DNA of 62,170 nt from Lachnospiraceae bacterium (GCA_030523345.1 JAUNIR010000002.1:8639-70808); one strand, 5' to 3'. Shown: positions 1-9,625, counted from the stretch's first letter. Numbers and translations: made by a program. Notes: a model not told the origin generated them from the letters alone.

Positions 1-3000
1 AAAAGATGTAAAAGAGATTGAATTCGAAGCAGATAAACAAGATGAAATAGTTAGTGTAGTAATAACAAACTTACATGAAACTCATAAGGAAACGATTACA
101 GCAAGCAAAATCTGGGAAGACGAAGAAAATAAGTATAATACAAGACCAAAGAAGACGTTCGGGGATTATCATACATACTTTATGCTTTTGTACAAGCTTG
201 ATGATACTCCTACCGCAAAATGGGCTCCTGTGAGACATTATTCTGCTGATTTCGAAAAGAATGGATGTCAGTATCCAGATCATCACATATATACAACAAG
301 TCCTGTTATACAGGAGGTGAGTGGAAGTGAGATTGAAGAATGGAAAAATGTGGCCATTTGGGAGAATGTAAGTACCAAGGGTGTGGATGATACTGTTGAT
401 GATTATGCATTAGCTGCGGAATATGACAAGAATGTTTCATTCATGGTAATAGAGGTACCAGATTCAGACTATCATTTCCCTGATTTCAATTCCGATGTTG
501 AGCCTAAATCAATTGCTCCTTATGGGTATAAGGCATCAAAGCCAGTAACATTTGATCCTGAGGTTGAAAAGGTTAAGGAGGAACATGCAGATGTAACAAA
601 TACCCTTATTACAACATCTCTTGGGGTAGAAAAATTCTGGGAAGATGAGAATGACAAGTATAAGACACGACCTGAAAAGATACAAGTAAAGCTTGAAAGA
701 AAGCTAGCAGTTAATCCATCTGATTCAGATAACATGTGGAATTCAGTAGATCAGCTTGGAGAAGAAGATACCATAATAGAAATAGATGGTACGAATAACT
801 GGACAGGCTCGTTTGATGGGTTGCCATCATGTGATAAGTATGGCAATGAATATGTATATAGAGCAGTAGAAACAGCATTAATATATGCTGGGAATAAGTC
901 GGTAGCACTCAATGTTAAGAGTGAGTTAGACGATGGAAAAACACTAACGGCTGAAGGCGGAAACTATAATTCAAGAATGGAAAATAGTACATCAGCTAAC
1001 CCTAGTGATCCGCATAAGTTTAAGCTTGTACTGACAAATTCATTAAAGGATGAAGGTACTACATCCCTTACTGTAACTAAGGAATGGAAGGACGAAAATG
1101 ATAGGGACAGACTTAGACCAGGTCATATACAATTAAATCTTATACGAGATGATGTTAAGGTTGATACTAAGACTATTAGTGGACCTAGTTGGGAAGAATG
1201 TAAATGGGACAATCTTCCATTGTACAAGAATGGTTATACAGGTATATTGGGTGAGCGGTCTGAGTATACAGTAACAGAAGAGCCGGTTGCGGATTATGAA
1301 CCAAAGATTGTTAAATCAGCAGATAAGCTTAGCGTAACACTTACAAATACCCATGTTCCAAAGAAGGCAGTTATTGTTGCAGACAAGATATGGACAGATT
1401 CTGGCAATACTTATTCAACAAGACCAAAGGAAATATATTTAAGACTCCTATATAAGTATGCAGGTGAAGGTGATTCTCAATATAGAATTGTACCAGAGTA
1501 TTCAGAAGCTGAGTTTGTAAAGGATGGCATGTACACATCTGAAAATGCAGATGGCGTGTTTACTACAAGTAAAGCAACCCAAAAGTGTACAGGCAGGGAT
1601 GATGAAGATTGGATGAATGCTGCAAGATGGGAAAATCTTCCTCTAAAGGCAAAGCCTAATAGTTCAGAATACGAGCCAATGACTGTCATGTATAAGGTAA
1701 TAGAGGTCAATTCTCTTGATACTGATGCTGAGGTGAACACAAGTGAAGCATCGGCGGGTTATGAAGTTCTTGATACAACCATAGATGGAAACAGTCTTAA
1801 TACTGATGTTGATAACAATATTAGTATTACAAACCGTCTTGTTATAACAGAGTTCAATATTAAAAAAGTGTTTGAGGATGAAGACAACAAGTATAATACA
1901 AGACCAGATAGTATAGATGTTCAGATATTAAGAAGAATCAAGACATCTGGCGATGGTGAGTGGAAGCCTGTAAAGGTGAAGGGTGGTCTGCTTGGTAAAG
2001 ATTTGATTGTTAATCTTACAAAATCTGAGGCATATAGTAAAAAGCTTACAGATTTACCTAAATATGATAAGGACAGAAATGAATATGAGTATTCATGCTT
2101 GGAAAAGGACCTTATCTTTGGTGATAAAAAGGTTTCTGTAGATAATTCAAATATTGAAGCATCTTATAAAATATCGGGAAGTGACGCAGAGATTAAAAAT
2201 ACACTTATCACGACTTCACTTACAGTTACAAAAATATGGGATGATAACTCAAATGCAAGAGGTGCAAGACCTAAAAAGATTGTTTTCAATGTAGAGCAAA
2301 AGGAAACGAGGGATATAGCATCTCAGATAATAAGTACACTTACAGAGTTATTTACTGGTAAGGATGGATACAGTGAACTCAAGATGCTTAAGGGCGGAAA
2401 AGAAGAAACTGTAGAGATCGTCATCGAAGGTCCTGAATTTAATGCATACACTTTGGAAGGACTTCCGGCGTATAGTGAGGATGGATACTTATATAGCTAC
2501 AGAGCAGTAGAGACTAAGCTTGTATATGAGGATAGAGAAGTAATGGTAGAAAATGAAACTTCTCTGTATGAAAAGCCAACATATCAGCTTGAGGCTATAG
2601 AATCGGATAAGGATTCAAAGGGAAATAAGACTTATAAATATAACGAAAAGGTCGTAAATAAGATTATCCCAATTAGGCATAATCCAGGTAAACCAAAGCC
2701 TGAGGATTCATCTCCGATTACGCCTGTTATAGTTAACCCAGTTCCAGAAAAACCGACTCCGAAATATGAATTAGTAGAGGACACTGATCCTGAAGAGTTG
2801 CCACAAAAGTTAACAGAAATAATCGATGAACTTATAGACCTTCCTGAAGGCGAAGTTCGAAAGGAAAAAATTACGAAGCTATATAGGGATATCGTAAAGA
2901 TAATACAGGAAGATCCTGCATTTATTGACAAACTTGATGAGGAAACGGCTGATATTGTAATAAGATTTTTAAGAACAGGTGTACTTGGAAGACGTAGATC

Positions 3001-3142
3001 AAAGCTTCCTAAGACCGGAGGAGTAGTCGGATCGGTTATGGCACTGTTATTTGCTTCAATGCTTATTGGACTTGGTGTGGCTATTAGGCCAGATGGCGGT
3101 TCTGATAAAAAGAAAAGGCATAAAAGTGGTAGAAAAGCTTAA
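1..3142 (+). CDS. Cna-B repeat surface adhesin with LPKTG anchor (5' end outside window)
   Basis: The reading frame is open from base 2, so the start codon lies upstream of the window; the first internal ATG at 182 is only a methionine inside a repeat. At least six Cna-B type modules can be counted from the recurring pattern of a lysine/valine strand, a W/F-x-D/E-D/E motif and a downstream RP (near bases 95, 615, 1065, 1375, 1850 and 2215). A Pro-rich linker follows near 2680-2770. The C-terminus has a sortase signal: LPKTG at 3005-3019, a hydrophobic segment, and a tail rich in Lys and Arg. Cna-B modules form stalks in Gram-positive adhesins and pilins. The protein is expected to be covalently attached to peptidoglycan by the sortase encoded next to it. 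The ligand cannot be read from the sequence. Confidence 0.93.
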   Translation, partial: KDVKEIEFEADKQDEIVSVVITNLHETHKETITASKIWEDEENKYNTRPKKTFGDYHTYFMLLYKLDDTPTAKWAPVRHYSADFEKNGCQYPDHHIYTTSPVIQEVSGSEIEEWKNVAIWENVSTKGVDDTVDDYALAAEYDKNVSFMVIEVPDSDYHFPDFNSDVEPKSIAPYGYKASKPVTFDPEVEKVKEEHADVTNTLITTSLGVEKFWEDENDKYKTRPEKIQVKLERKLAVNPSDSDNMWNSVDQLGEEDTIIEIDGTNNWTGSFDGLPSCDKYGNEYVYRAVETALIYAGNKSVALNVKSELDDGKTLTAEGGNYNSRMENSTSANPSDPHKFKLVLTNSLKDEGTTSLTVTKEWKDENDRDRLRPGHIQLNLIRDDVKVDTKTISGPSWEECKWDNLPLYKNGYTGILGERSEYTVTEEPVADYEPKIVKSADKLSVTLTNTHVPKKAVIVADKIWTDSGNTYSTRPKEIYLRLLYKYAGEGDSQYRIVPEYSEAEFVKDGMYTSENADGVFTTSKATQKCTGRDDEDWMNAARWENLPLKAKPNSSEYEPMTVMYKVIEVNSLDTDAEVNTSEASAGYEVLDTTIDGNSLNTDVDNNISITNRLVITEFNIKKVFEDEDNKYNTRPDSIDVQILRRIKTSGDGEWKPVKVKGGLLGKDLIVNLTKSEAYSKKLTDLPKYDKDRNEYEYSCLEKDLIFGDKKVSVDNSNIEASYKISGSDAEIKNTLITTSLTVTKIWDDNSNARGARPKKIVFNVEQKETRDIASQIISTLTELFTGKDGYSELKMLKGGKEETVEIVIEGPEFNAYTLEGLPAYSEDGYLYSYRAVETKLVYEDREVMVENETSLYEKPTYQLEAIESDKDSKGNKTYKYNEKVVNKIIPIRHNPGKPKPEDSSPITPVIVNPVPEKPTPKYELVEDTDPEELPQKLTEIIDELIDLPEGEVRKEKITKLYRDIVKIIQEDPAFIDKLDEETADIVIRFLRTGVLGRRRSKLPKTGGVVGSVMALLFASMLIGLGVAIRPDGGSDKKKRHKSGRKA

Positions 3143-3818
3143 AGACAATTATAAGATGCGCAGGATAATCAGTAATATGCTGATTATCCTGGGAATCGGT
3201 TTATTTGTAGGCATAGTTACTGTAAATATTCGAGACATATCAAAGAGTATTAAAGCAGTTGAAGAGTTCAATTTGAGAAAAGATACAGAAAATACGGTTG
3301 ATGATGCATCGTTACCAGTAGTAGAAAATCAGCTTTCAAATGATACATATGTCTATGAAAAAATAAAAGAAAATAATGATACAGACAATATAGATAAAGA
3401 GACAAATCCTGCAAAATACAGTGGGGGAGAGATTATCTGTCTACTTAGAATACCTAAGATTTCACTAGAAGAAGCTGTAAGAGAAGGTGATAGCAGAGAT
3501 GTATTGTCTAGTGCACTTTGTCACCTTGAAAAAACATCATATCCAGGACAGCAGGGTAACTGTTGTATTTCTGGTCATAGAAATTATGTGTTTGGAAAGT
3601 ATTTTAATAGATTAAATGAAGTATCAGTTGGAGATATAGTAGAGCTTGAGACTATTGAAAGTACATACCGATATCAGGTATATGAAACTTTAGTAGTTGA
3701 ACCAGATGATGTGAAAGTACTTGATAGCACGGGACAAAAAAACTTAACTCTAGTTACTTGTACACCGCTTTTTGTAGGAACTCATCGTCTCATAGTGAAG
3801 GCAGTTTTGGTAGAGTAA
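3126..3818 (+). CDS. Sortase (class D/C-like transpeptidase)
   Basis: Cysteine transpeptidase that would cleave LPxTG proteins and join them to the cell wall. One N-terminal membrane segment lies just after the start, followed by an extracellular beta-barrel domain. The catalytic His is in the SGHRNY motif, the catalytic Cys in TLVTCTP, and the Arg in THRLIV. There is no C-terminal membrane segment, which argues against a typical pilin-polymerising class C enzyme and for a class D-like one. I chose GTG 3126, which overlaps the adhesin stop and has an AGG about 7 bases upstream; ATG 3156 is the alternative. A longer frame from 3051 is unlikely because it lies inside the adhesin. The overlap implies cotranslation with its likely substrate. 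Confidence 0.88.
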   Translation: MVEKLKDNYKMRRIISNMLIILGIGLFVGIVTVNIRDISKSIKAVEEFNLRKDTENTVDDASLPVVENQLSNDTYVYEKIKENNDTDNIDKETNPAKYSGGEIICLLRIPKISLEEAVREGDSRDVLSSALCHLEKTSYPGQQGNCCISGHRNYVFGKYFNRLNEVSVGDIVELETIESTYRYQVYETLVVEPDDVKVLDSTGQKNLTLVTCTPLFVGTHRLIVKAVLVE

Positions 3819-3884
3819 ATGTGATGTAGCAGTACTTATAGATACTTTTTATCGTATATTAATACAGATATGGAGATACAAATT

Positions 3885-4502
3885 ATGTATAGAAAAACTG
3901 ATAACAATGGCTTATCACTAGTGGAGCTAATAGTAGCAATTGCTATTATGGCAATACTAGTGGGGGTAATAGCTCCTCAAATGGTGAAGTATATAGGGAG
4001 AGCAAGGCAAGTTAAGGTTGAAAAAGAAGCAAGTGAATTCATGAGAGCTGCGCAAATTGCGCTTGTAGATGTAACTGCGCAAGGGAAGGCTCCAGAGAGT
4101 GATTCTATAAAAAACAAAACAGAAAGCACAAGTCCTTATTATAAAAATGGTACAAAATATGGAAACATTACTAATTATTCGGTACACGATGGATTTAAAT
4201 CGAATGCAGGTTATTCTAATGTGTCATTTGGAAAAGAATTCTTTGCTTTGTTAGGCATAACCTATGGTGCAGAGTGGAAAAGTGGAAAATCATCGATTTC
4301 AATTTCAGCGAATCAGCCTAAGAAGAATCCGGCGGGATCACTAACAAAGGAATGTATATTCCAAGTCTTCTATGATTCGGTCGGAAATATGGTCGTTGAA
4401 TATAGTAGAGAAGGTTATTTTGTAAGAATGGAAAATTCGCTTTTAGTAGAATCGATGAAAATTAAAGATGAAAACGAAAAGCATTTTACATCTTGGAAAT
4501 AA
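3885..4502 (+). CDS. Type IV pilin/pseudopilin-like protein (prepilin N-terminus)
   Basis: The start at ATG 3885 has GGAGA 8 bases upstream; a frame start at 3870 has no such site. The N-terminus is a class III prepilin signal: a short basic leader, Gly before the cleavage site, then LSLVELIVAIAIM with Glu at mature position 5 and a hydrophobic helix. The rest (about 170 residues) is hydrophilic and has no family I recognise; it resembles the globular domain of GspG/H-type pseudopilins in size. No prepilin peptidase, assembly ATPase or platform protein is in the window, so partners must be elsewhere. It sits between the sortase and two GGDEF genes in the same direction with short gaps, suggesting a joint surface-attachment transcript. 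Confidence 0.8.
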   Translation: MYRKTDNNGLSLVELIVAIAIMAILVGVIAPQMVKYIGRARQVKVEKEASEFMRAAQIALVDVTAQGKAPESDSIKNKTESTSPYYKNGTKYGNITNYSVHDGFKSNAGYSNVSFGKEFFALLGITYGAEWKSGKSSISISANQPKKNPAGSLTKECIFQVFYDSVGNMVVEYSREGYFVRMENSLLVESMKIKDENEKHFTSWK

Positions 4503-4520
4503 GGAAAGGCAGATAGAAAG

Positions 4521-5879
4521 TTGGAAAACAAAGATATTGTAATTAAAGGAAAAGGAATAAAGGTAAACATTTTATCTGGCATTTTTATAGCTATAGGCGT
4601 CATTACAATGATTGCCTCTATATTAGTTATAAAAAAAATATATGCAAAGTATGATGAAATGATGAGTTCATATCAGTTTGTAGAAATACAAAGAGAGGCT
4701 GCCGAAAGTTTTCAGGAGGCCTCTGATTATTTGACGGATCAGTCAAGACAGTTTGCTGTATCTGGTGATATTAAACATGCTGAAAATTATTTCGAAGAAA
4801 TAAATGTTACAAAACGAAGAGAAGCAGCTACAGCTATGGTAGAAGAATCGCATACATTGGATCTTGAGAGTAACCTTTTAAGCAACGCGATGGAGCTATC
4901 AAATACTCTTGCTAAGCAGGAAATACATGCTATGAAGTTATCCGCACAGGCAATGGGTATAGAGGAGTCTAAGCTTCCAGAGGAAATAGTCTCTTATAAG
5001 CTTACAGAAGAGGAAACAAAGCTTGATAGTGATGCACAACAGAATTTAGCAATCCAGTTACTTTATAATAGCGAATACGAAGACTATAAAGACAGAATAA
5101 ATTGGGATATAGATAATGCAATTATTTTGATTAAAGATGAATCAGGAACGCAATATCGAGAAAATGAAGCAGATTTAATTTTTGTATTAAACATAGCAAC
5201 ACTTCTAATTTTTGTTATGTTTATTTTGCTCATGCTTATATTTATATTTAATGTGCTTTTAGTTGTTAGGCCAGCTGAGAAATTTGTGGAGTTGTTAGAC
5301 AAGAAGGAAAAGCTTCCAGAAATTGGAGGATATGAATTTAGAAAATTTGCCAGAAAATACAACGATATTTATCGTTCTAACAAGAAAAATAGAGAGCTTT
5401 TAAGAGAACAGGGAGAAGTCGATGAACTAACTGGTACTTTAAAGGTTGGAACATTGGAACTTGTTAGACATAATCTGACTCAGACCAATGAACCTTTAGG
5501 AATTATGATGATTGATATAGATAATTTCAGATCGATAAAGGAAGCTAATGGATATGATATGGCAGATAAGGTAGTAGAAAAAGTTGCAAATCTATTTACC
5601 ACATCATTTAAGAGTAGTGATTACATTATTCGTACTAGCCAAGACGAATTTGAGATATTTCTTCTTCGTATGCAGCAGAAAGATTCAGATATGCTGCTAG
5701 GAAGAATTGATGAGATTAACGAAAAATTAAAGAACACATCAGACGGTGTAGTGGAGGCATCGGTTAGTGTGGGGGTTTCGTTCTCTGAAAATGGATATAC
5801 TATTGAAGCCGAAAGAAAAGCGGATATGGCATTAAACTTTGTAAAAGAAAATGGCAGAGGAAATTGCAAAATATCATAG
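4521..5879 (+). CDS. Membrane GGDEF-family protein with degenerate active-site motif
   Basis: TTG start at 4521, chosen for the AGGAAAGG site about 11 bases upstream. A membrane helix at residues about 14-36 and a second at about 215-245 enclose an extracytoplasmic, mostly helical sensor region resembling four-helix-bundle sensors. The C-terminal GGDEF domain (about 290-452) keeps the DELTGT start and the MMIDIDNF metal-binding strand, but the signature GG(D/E)EF reads SQDEF near residue 372. The usual RxxD inhibitory site is KSSD. Loss of both glycines usually abolishes diguanylate cyclase activity, so it may be a c-di-GMP or GTP sensor or an inactive partner of the next gene. Activity is inferred, not shown. 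Confidence 0.85.
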   Translation: MENKDIVIKGKGIKVNILSGIFIAIGVITMIASILVIKKIYAKYDEMMSSYQFVEIQREAAESFQEASDYLTDQSRQFAVSGDIKHAENYFEEINVTKRREAATAMVEESHTLDLESNLLSNAMELSNTLAKQEIHAMKLSAQAMGIEESKLPEEIVSYKLTEEETKLDSDAQQNLAIQLLYNSEYEDYKDRINWDIDNAIILIKDESGTQYRENEADLIFVLNIATLLIFVMFILLMLIFIFNVLLVVRPAEKFVELLDKKEKLPEIGGYEFRKFARKYNDIYRSNKKNRELLREQGEVDELTGTLKVGTLELVRHNLTQTNEPLGIMMIDIDNFRSIKEANGYDMADKVVEKVANLFTTSFKSSDYIIRTSQDEFEIFLLRMQQKDSDMLLGRIDEINEKLKNTSDGVVEASVSVGVSFSENGYTIEAERKADMALNFVKENGRGNCKIS

Positions 5880-5901
5880 ATAGAAAAAGGGGAATAAATA
5901 G

Positions 5902-8016
5902 ATGAGAAAGTTTGCGAAAAGCAAAAAGCATATTGTACTTACATTTTTGACTATTTCTTTATTAATAGTTTTTAAGTGTAATGTTTTTGCAGATGAGGCA
6001 GATGAAAAAGTTGTAAAGGTTGGATATTATGAAAATGAAAATTTTCAGGAGGGAGCATCTGAGGGTGCAGTAAAGTCGGGATACGCGTATGAATATTTCC
6101 AGAAGATTGCAACTTATAACGGTTGGAGATATGAATACGTATATGGCTCATGGTCAGATATATATGATGCATTTGTTAATGGTGATATTGATTTGCTTGC
6201 AGGTCTTGGATATGCGGAAGAGCGTTTAGAAATTATGAATTATCCAAATTATCCAATGGGATATGAAAGCTATTATCTTTTTATTCGTGGAGATAATTCG
6301 GAGATTACAATTGATCCAGCAACGCTGAATGGCAAGAAAATTGGTACAATTCCAGGACTTTTGGAGAAGTCAATTTATGAATGGATGGGTGACAATAATG
6401 TAGAAGCTGAAGTTATAATCTATAACGATGTAAAAGAGCGAGATCAGGCTTTAATAGATGGAGATATTGATGCGTTTATAGGAGAGGGAGCATCAGTAAG
6501 TTCCAAGGAAAACATTATTTCATTACTTAAAATTAAAAATGTAGACATGTATATTTGTGTAGCAAAAGAGAGGACTGATCTATTACAAGACTTAAATTTT
6601 GCTCAGGAATACCTTGATAGTAAAGAACCTTATTACATAAATGATTTGTCAAAGAAATATTTCAGCAAAAATGCCATAAGTCTTCAGGTAGCAGCTGAGG
6701 AGAGAGACTGGCTTGAGTCTCATGATTATACAATTACGATTGGCTACATGGATAATTTCTTACCATACTGTGGAACAGATGAGAACGGGGACGCAACAGG
6801 AATTATGGTGGATGTGATTAATGAAGCATTTTCTAACATTAATTCCCCAAAGCCAATAAAATTTGAGTATCGACCATATTACAGTACAGAAGACATGATT
6901 CAAGCAACACATTCCCATGAAGTAGAGATTCTGTTTCCAGTATCCAATGATATTTATTTCTTGGAACAAAATGATCTCTATCATTCTGTTGATGTTATTA
7001 CATCAGCTATGAATCTAGTTTATATGGGTAATCCGGCTGAAACTGAGCAGGGTATTATTGCTATAAATAAAAATAATCAGATTCAGTATAATTACGTGGC
7101 TAATTATTTGCCTGATAATGAGGTGGTGTATTATGACACGGTAGATGAATGTCTGGATGCGGTTGTAGAAGGAAAAGCGAGAGGAGCAATTCTTAGTGGA
7201 CTAAGAGCAAGTGTTTTGTTGAAGCAGGATTACTATTCTGACTTATCCTATATGGAATTGCCGCATGAATCTGTTAAATGTTTTGGAGTGAGTACAACAC
7301 ACAAAGGAATATTACCACTACTAAATCAGGCGCTTAATTCTATCGAAGAAAACAGTGCAGTAAACTATACATTTAAATATGCAGATGTTCAAGAAGACTA
7401 TAGTATTGCTGAATTTATTAGAAGGCATAAGGTGCTCGTAGCATTTGGCATAATGTTGTTAGTTATTGCAGCCGTTATAGTCATTGCAGTTGATAGAGTA
7501 AAAACTCAAAAACGTAACATCTATTATGAATTTGCTTACAAAGATGGACTCACAAAGCTTCTAAATCGACGTGCATACGAAGAGGAAATTGAAAAGCTAA
7601 ATCGTTCTATCCCAGAAAATTTGATTTGTGTATCTATGGACCTGACAAGACTTAAGTATGTGAACGATAATTATGGACATGCTGCAGGAGATGAGTTGAT
7701 TAGTGAAGCCGGAAGATTGATTACAGAAAGTTTTGGTAAGTATGGTAAAATATACAGAACAGGTGGTGACGAGTACTACGGACTTTTACAGGCTGATATT
7801 AAAGAGTATGAAGAGGCAAAAAAGAAGCTTGATGAACTATGTGAAGGCTGGAAGGGAATGTATAGTAGTAGCCTGAAGATTGCGGTGGGTGCTGCAACTT
7901 TAAAAGATGTAGACAGTACACAGATATTGGATATTTGTAAGTACGCTGATAAACGTATGTATGACGCAAAATCAGATTGGTATAAAAGTTCAGGAATGAA
8001 TAGAAGAGTAAATTAA
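5902..8016 (+). CDS. Diguanylate cyclase with two extracellular solute-binding domains
   Basis: The 704-residue protein begins with a signal peptide. Two type 3 periplasmic solute-binding-like domains follow (about residues 35-255 and 265-500), then one membrane helix (about 510-532) and a cytoplasmic GGDEF domain (about 550-695). The active-site motif is intact as GGDEY near residue 620, preceded by DGLTKLLNRRAY and the SMDLTRLKYVND metal-binding strand. No RxxD inhibitory site is seen at the usual place. Expected role: binding of an amino-acid-like ligand outside the cell alters c-di-GMP synthesis inside. It starts 22 bases after the degenerate GGDEF gene, with an AAAAGGGG site, and probably shares its transcript. 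Confidence 0.9.
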   Translation: MRKFAKSKKHIVLTFLTISLLIVFKCNVFADEADEKVVKVGYYENENFQEGASEGAVKSGYAYEYFQKIATYNGWRYEYVYGSWSDIYDAFVNGDIDLLAGLGYAEERLEIMNYPNYPMGYESYYLFIRGDNSEITIDPATLNGKKIGTIPGLLEKSIYEWMGDNNVEAEVIIYNDVKERDQALIDGDIDAFIGEGASVSSKENIISLLKIKNVDMYICVAKERTDLLQDLNFAQEYLDSKEPYYINDLSKKYFSKNAISLQVAAEERDWLESHDYTITIGYMDNFLPYCGTDENGDATGIMVDVINEAFSNINSPKPIKFEYRPYYSTEDMIQATHSHEVEILFPVSNDIYFLEQNDLYHSVDVITSAMNLVYMGNPAETEQGIIAINKNNQIQYNYVANYLPDNEVVYYDTVDECLDAVVEGKARGAILSGLRASVLLKQDYYSDLSYMELPHESVKCFGVSTTHKGILPLLNQALNSIEENSAVNYTFKYADVQEDYSIAEFIRRHKVLVAFGIMLLVIAAVIVIAVDRVKTQKRNIYYEFAYKDGLTKLLNRRAYEEEIEKLNRSIPENLICVSMDLTRLKYVNDNYGHAAGDELISEAGRLITESFGKYGKIYRTGGDEYYGLLQADIKEYEEAKKKLDELCEGWKGMYSSSLKIAVGAATLKDVDSTQILDICKYADKRMYDAKSDWYKSSGMNRRVN

Positions 8017-8067
8017 CAATACACCATTTTGACTTTGTTGCATAAAGTAAAAGGAGTAGGGTTTCGT

Positions 8068-8646
8068 ATGAAAAGATTTATTGGACTAATAGTGTTTATA
8101 CTATTATTTACAGGCTGTAGTACACAGGAAAAAGAAATAATAGATCTTTCTATTCCGATATCAAATGAAGCGCCTACTGAAGAAACAGAAACAGATGATA
8201 CTGATATCAGTGAGAGTGAGCCAAATAATACAGGAGAAAAACTTAGATTTTCTACTGTAGATATTAATGGTAATACAGTAACTGATGATATAATCAAGGG
8301 CTCAAAACTTGTAATGATAAACTTTTGGGAGCCTTGGTGCGGGCCATGTGTAGGAGAAATGCCAGGTCTTGAAGATTTGTATGAGAATTACAAAGATCAA
8401 GGATTGTTAATTCTGGGAGTATACTCTACAGCAGGCATGGACGATGAAGTAAGAAGTATTTTAGATGAATGCAACACCAGCTATCCTGTAATATGTTCTG
8501 ATTCAAATCTAGAAAGATATATGACAGATTATGTACCTACAACAGTATTTGCCGATTCAGAGGGAAATATTATTTCCTCTGAGCCGATTATTGGTGCTAA
8601 TAGTTATTCTGACTGGGAAATAATTATTGAGGAATATTTAAAATAG
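8068..8646 (+). CDS. TlpA/ResA-like thioredoxin-fold lipoprotein
   Basis: ATG 8068 follows an AAAGGAGTAGG ribosome site; the frame extends upstream to 8029 but without support. The signal sequence ends in a lipobox with Cys at residue 17 (LFTGC), so the protein is anchored on the outer face of the membrane. A Thr/Glu-rich linker precedes a thioredoxin-like domain with the redox motif WCGPC near residues 90-94 and the cis-Pro loop near YVPTTVF. Proteins of this group reduce or transfer disulfides outside the membrane. It is followed by a CXXC peptide and a 4Fe-4S membrane protein, which probably supply or drain electrons. Confidence 0.9.
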   Translation: MKRFIGLIVFILLFTGCSTQEKEIIDLSIPISNEAPTEETETDDTDISESEPNNTGEKLRFSTVDINGNTVTDDIIKGSKLVMINFWEPWCGPCVGEMPGLEDLYENYKDQGLLILGVYSTAGMDDEVRSILDECNTSYPVICSDSNLERYMTDYVPTTVFADSEGNIISSEPIIGANSYSDWEIIIEEYLK

Positions 8647-8657
8647 AGGTAAATAGC

Positions 8658-8795
8658 GTGAAGAAAAAACATGGAACTCTTATTGCATTAGTTTCCTCAA
8701 TTTTATTAATTATAGTAGGTCTAATACAGGGACAGAACACTTCTGTTTTAGCAAAAGCAATCAAAATATGTTTGGAGTGTATTGGAATTGGATAA
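8658..8795 (+). CDS. CD1871A-type small CXXC-motif membrane peptide
   Basis: A 45-residue peptide from GTG 8658 with GAGG 5-8 bases upstream of AAATAGC. It has a basic N-terminus, one membrane helix, and ends in the motif ICLECIGIG, which I recognise from short clostridial proteins named CD1871A-family CXXC proteins. Members of that family are typically found between a TlpA-like thioredoxin protein and a 4Fe-4S membrane protein, exactly as here. Its last 14 bases overlap the TTG start of the next gene, pointing to translational coupling. The two cysteines (C-x-x-C) probably relay thiol redox state across or at the membrane; this role is inference. Confidence 0.8.
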   Translation: MKKKHGTLIALVSSILLIIVGLIQGQNTSVLAKAIKICLECIGIG

Positions 8796-9621
8796 TAAAA
8801 AAAGAATTACAATACAAGGTGTTGCAACGCTATTACAGAACGCTAATATCAAAGGATTTTTTACGGGAAAAATATACCAAGGGCAGACAAAGAATGTATG
8901 TGTTCCTGGACTTAACTGTTATTCCTGTCCTGGAGCTATTGGCGCATGTCCAATTGGATCATTGCAAAATACATTGTCTTCATATAAGTTCAAATTTCCA
9001 TACTATGTGTTAGGTCTAATTTTCTTCTTTGGCGCATTATTTGGACGAATGATATGTGGCTTTATTTGCCCGTTTGGATTTGTTCAAGATATATTATATA
9101 AAATACCATTTCCTAAAAAGATTAAAACCTTTAAAGGAGATAAACTGCTTAGGAATTTGAAATACATAGTGTTAGTTGTGATGGTTATAATTTTACCTAT
9201 TTTTTTCAAGTTAACACCTGTATTTTGTAAATATTTGTGCCCGTCAGGTACGCTTGCAGGTATTTTTCTTTTGTTATCAAATACAAAATTATTTTCTGTA
9301 CTTGGAGGAAGATTTGCCTGGAAAGTAAGTATTCTTGTAATAGTTATTTTAATTTCTATAATCGTTTCAAGACCATTCTGCAAATATCTATGTCCCCTAG
9401 GAGCTATGTATGCACCATTTAATAAAATTTCTGTTGTTCAGATGACATGTGATAATGAAAAATGTATTGCTTGTAAGGCATGTCAAAAGGTTTGTGATAT
9501 GTGTGTTGATCCATCTACTATGCCTAATAGTAATGAATGTATAAGATGTGGCAAATGTATTTCCACTTGTCCTACTAAAGCATTAAAAATGGGAAATGTG
9601 TTCACAAATAATAAAATCTAA
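8782..9621 (+). CDS. 4Fe-4S membrane protein (NapH/CcoG-like electron carrier)
   Basis: TTG 8782 is preceded by GGAG with a 5-base gap, inside the upstream CXXC peptide gene. Five or so membrane helices alternate with Cys-rich loops: CxxxCPxG near residue 45 and repeated CGFICPFG, CKYLCPSG and CKYLCPLG motifs. The C-terminus carries two ferredoxin-type clusters: CxxCxxCxxVC, with an extra Cys in DMCVDP, and CxxCGKCxxxCP. This is the architecture of NapH/YccM-type membrane ferredoxins, which move electrons between quinone or ferredoxin pools and extracytoplasmic partners. Together with the TlpA lipoprotein and CXXC peptide it likely forms a membrane reductant-export unit. Confidence 0.88.
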   Translation: MELDNKKRITIQGVATLLQNANIKGFFTGKIYQGQTKNVCVPGLNCYSCPGAIGACPIGSLQNTLSSYKFKFPYYVLGLIFFFGALFGRMICGFICPFGFVQDILYKIPFPKKIKTFKGDKLLRNLKYIVLVVMVIILPIFFKLTPVFCKYLCPSGTLAGIFLLLSNTKLFSVLGGRFAWKVSILVIVILISIIVSRPFCKYLCPLGAMYAPFNKISVVQMTCDNEKCIACKACQKVCDMCVDPSTMPNSNECIRCGKCISTCPTKALKMGNVFTNNKI

Positions 9622-9625
9622 AATG

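Noticed and set aside
182..250. ATG at 182 as the start of the adhesin gene
   Set aside because: The frame is open to base 2 and encodes the end of another Cna-B repeat, so the gene begins upstream.
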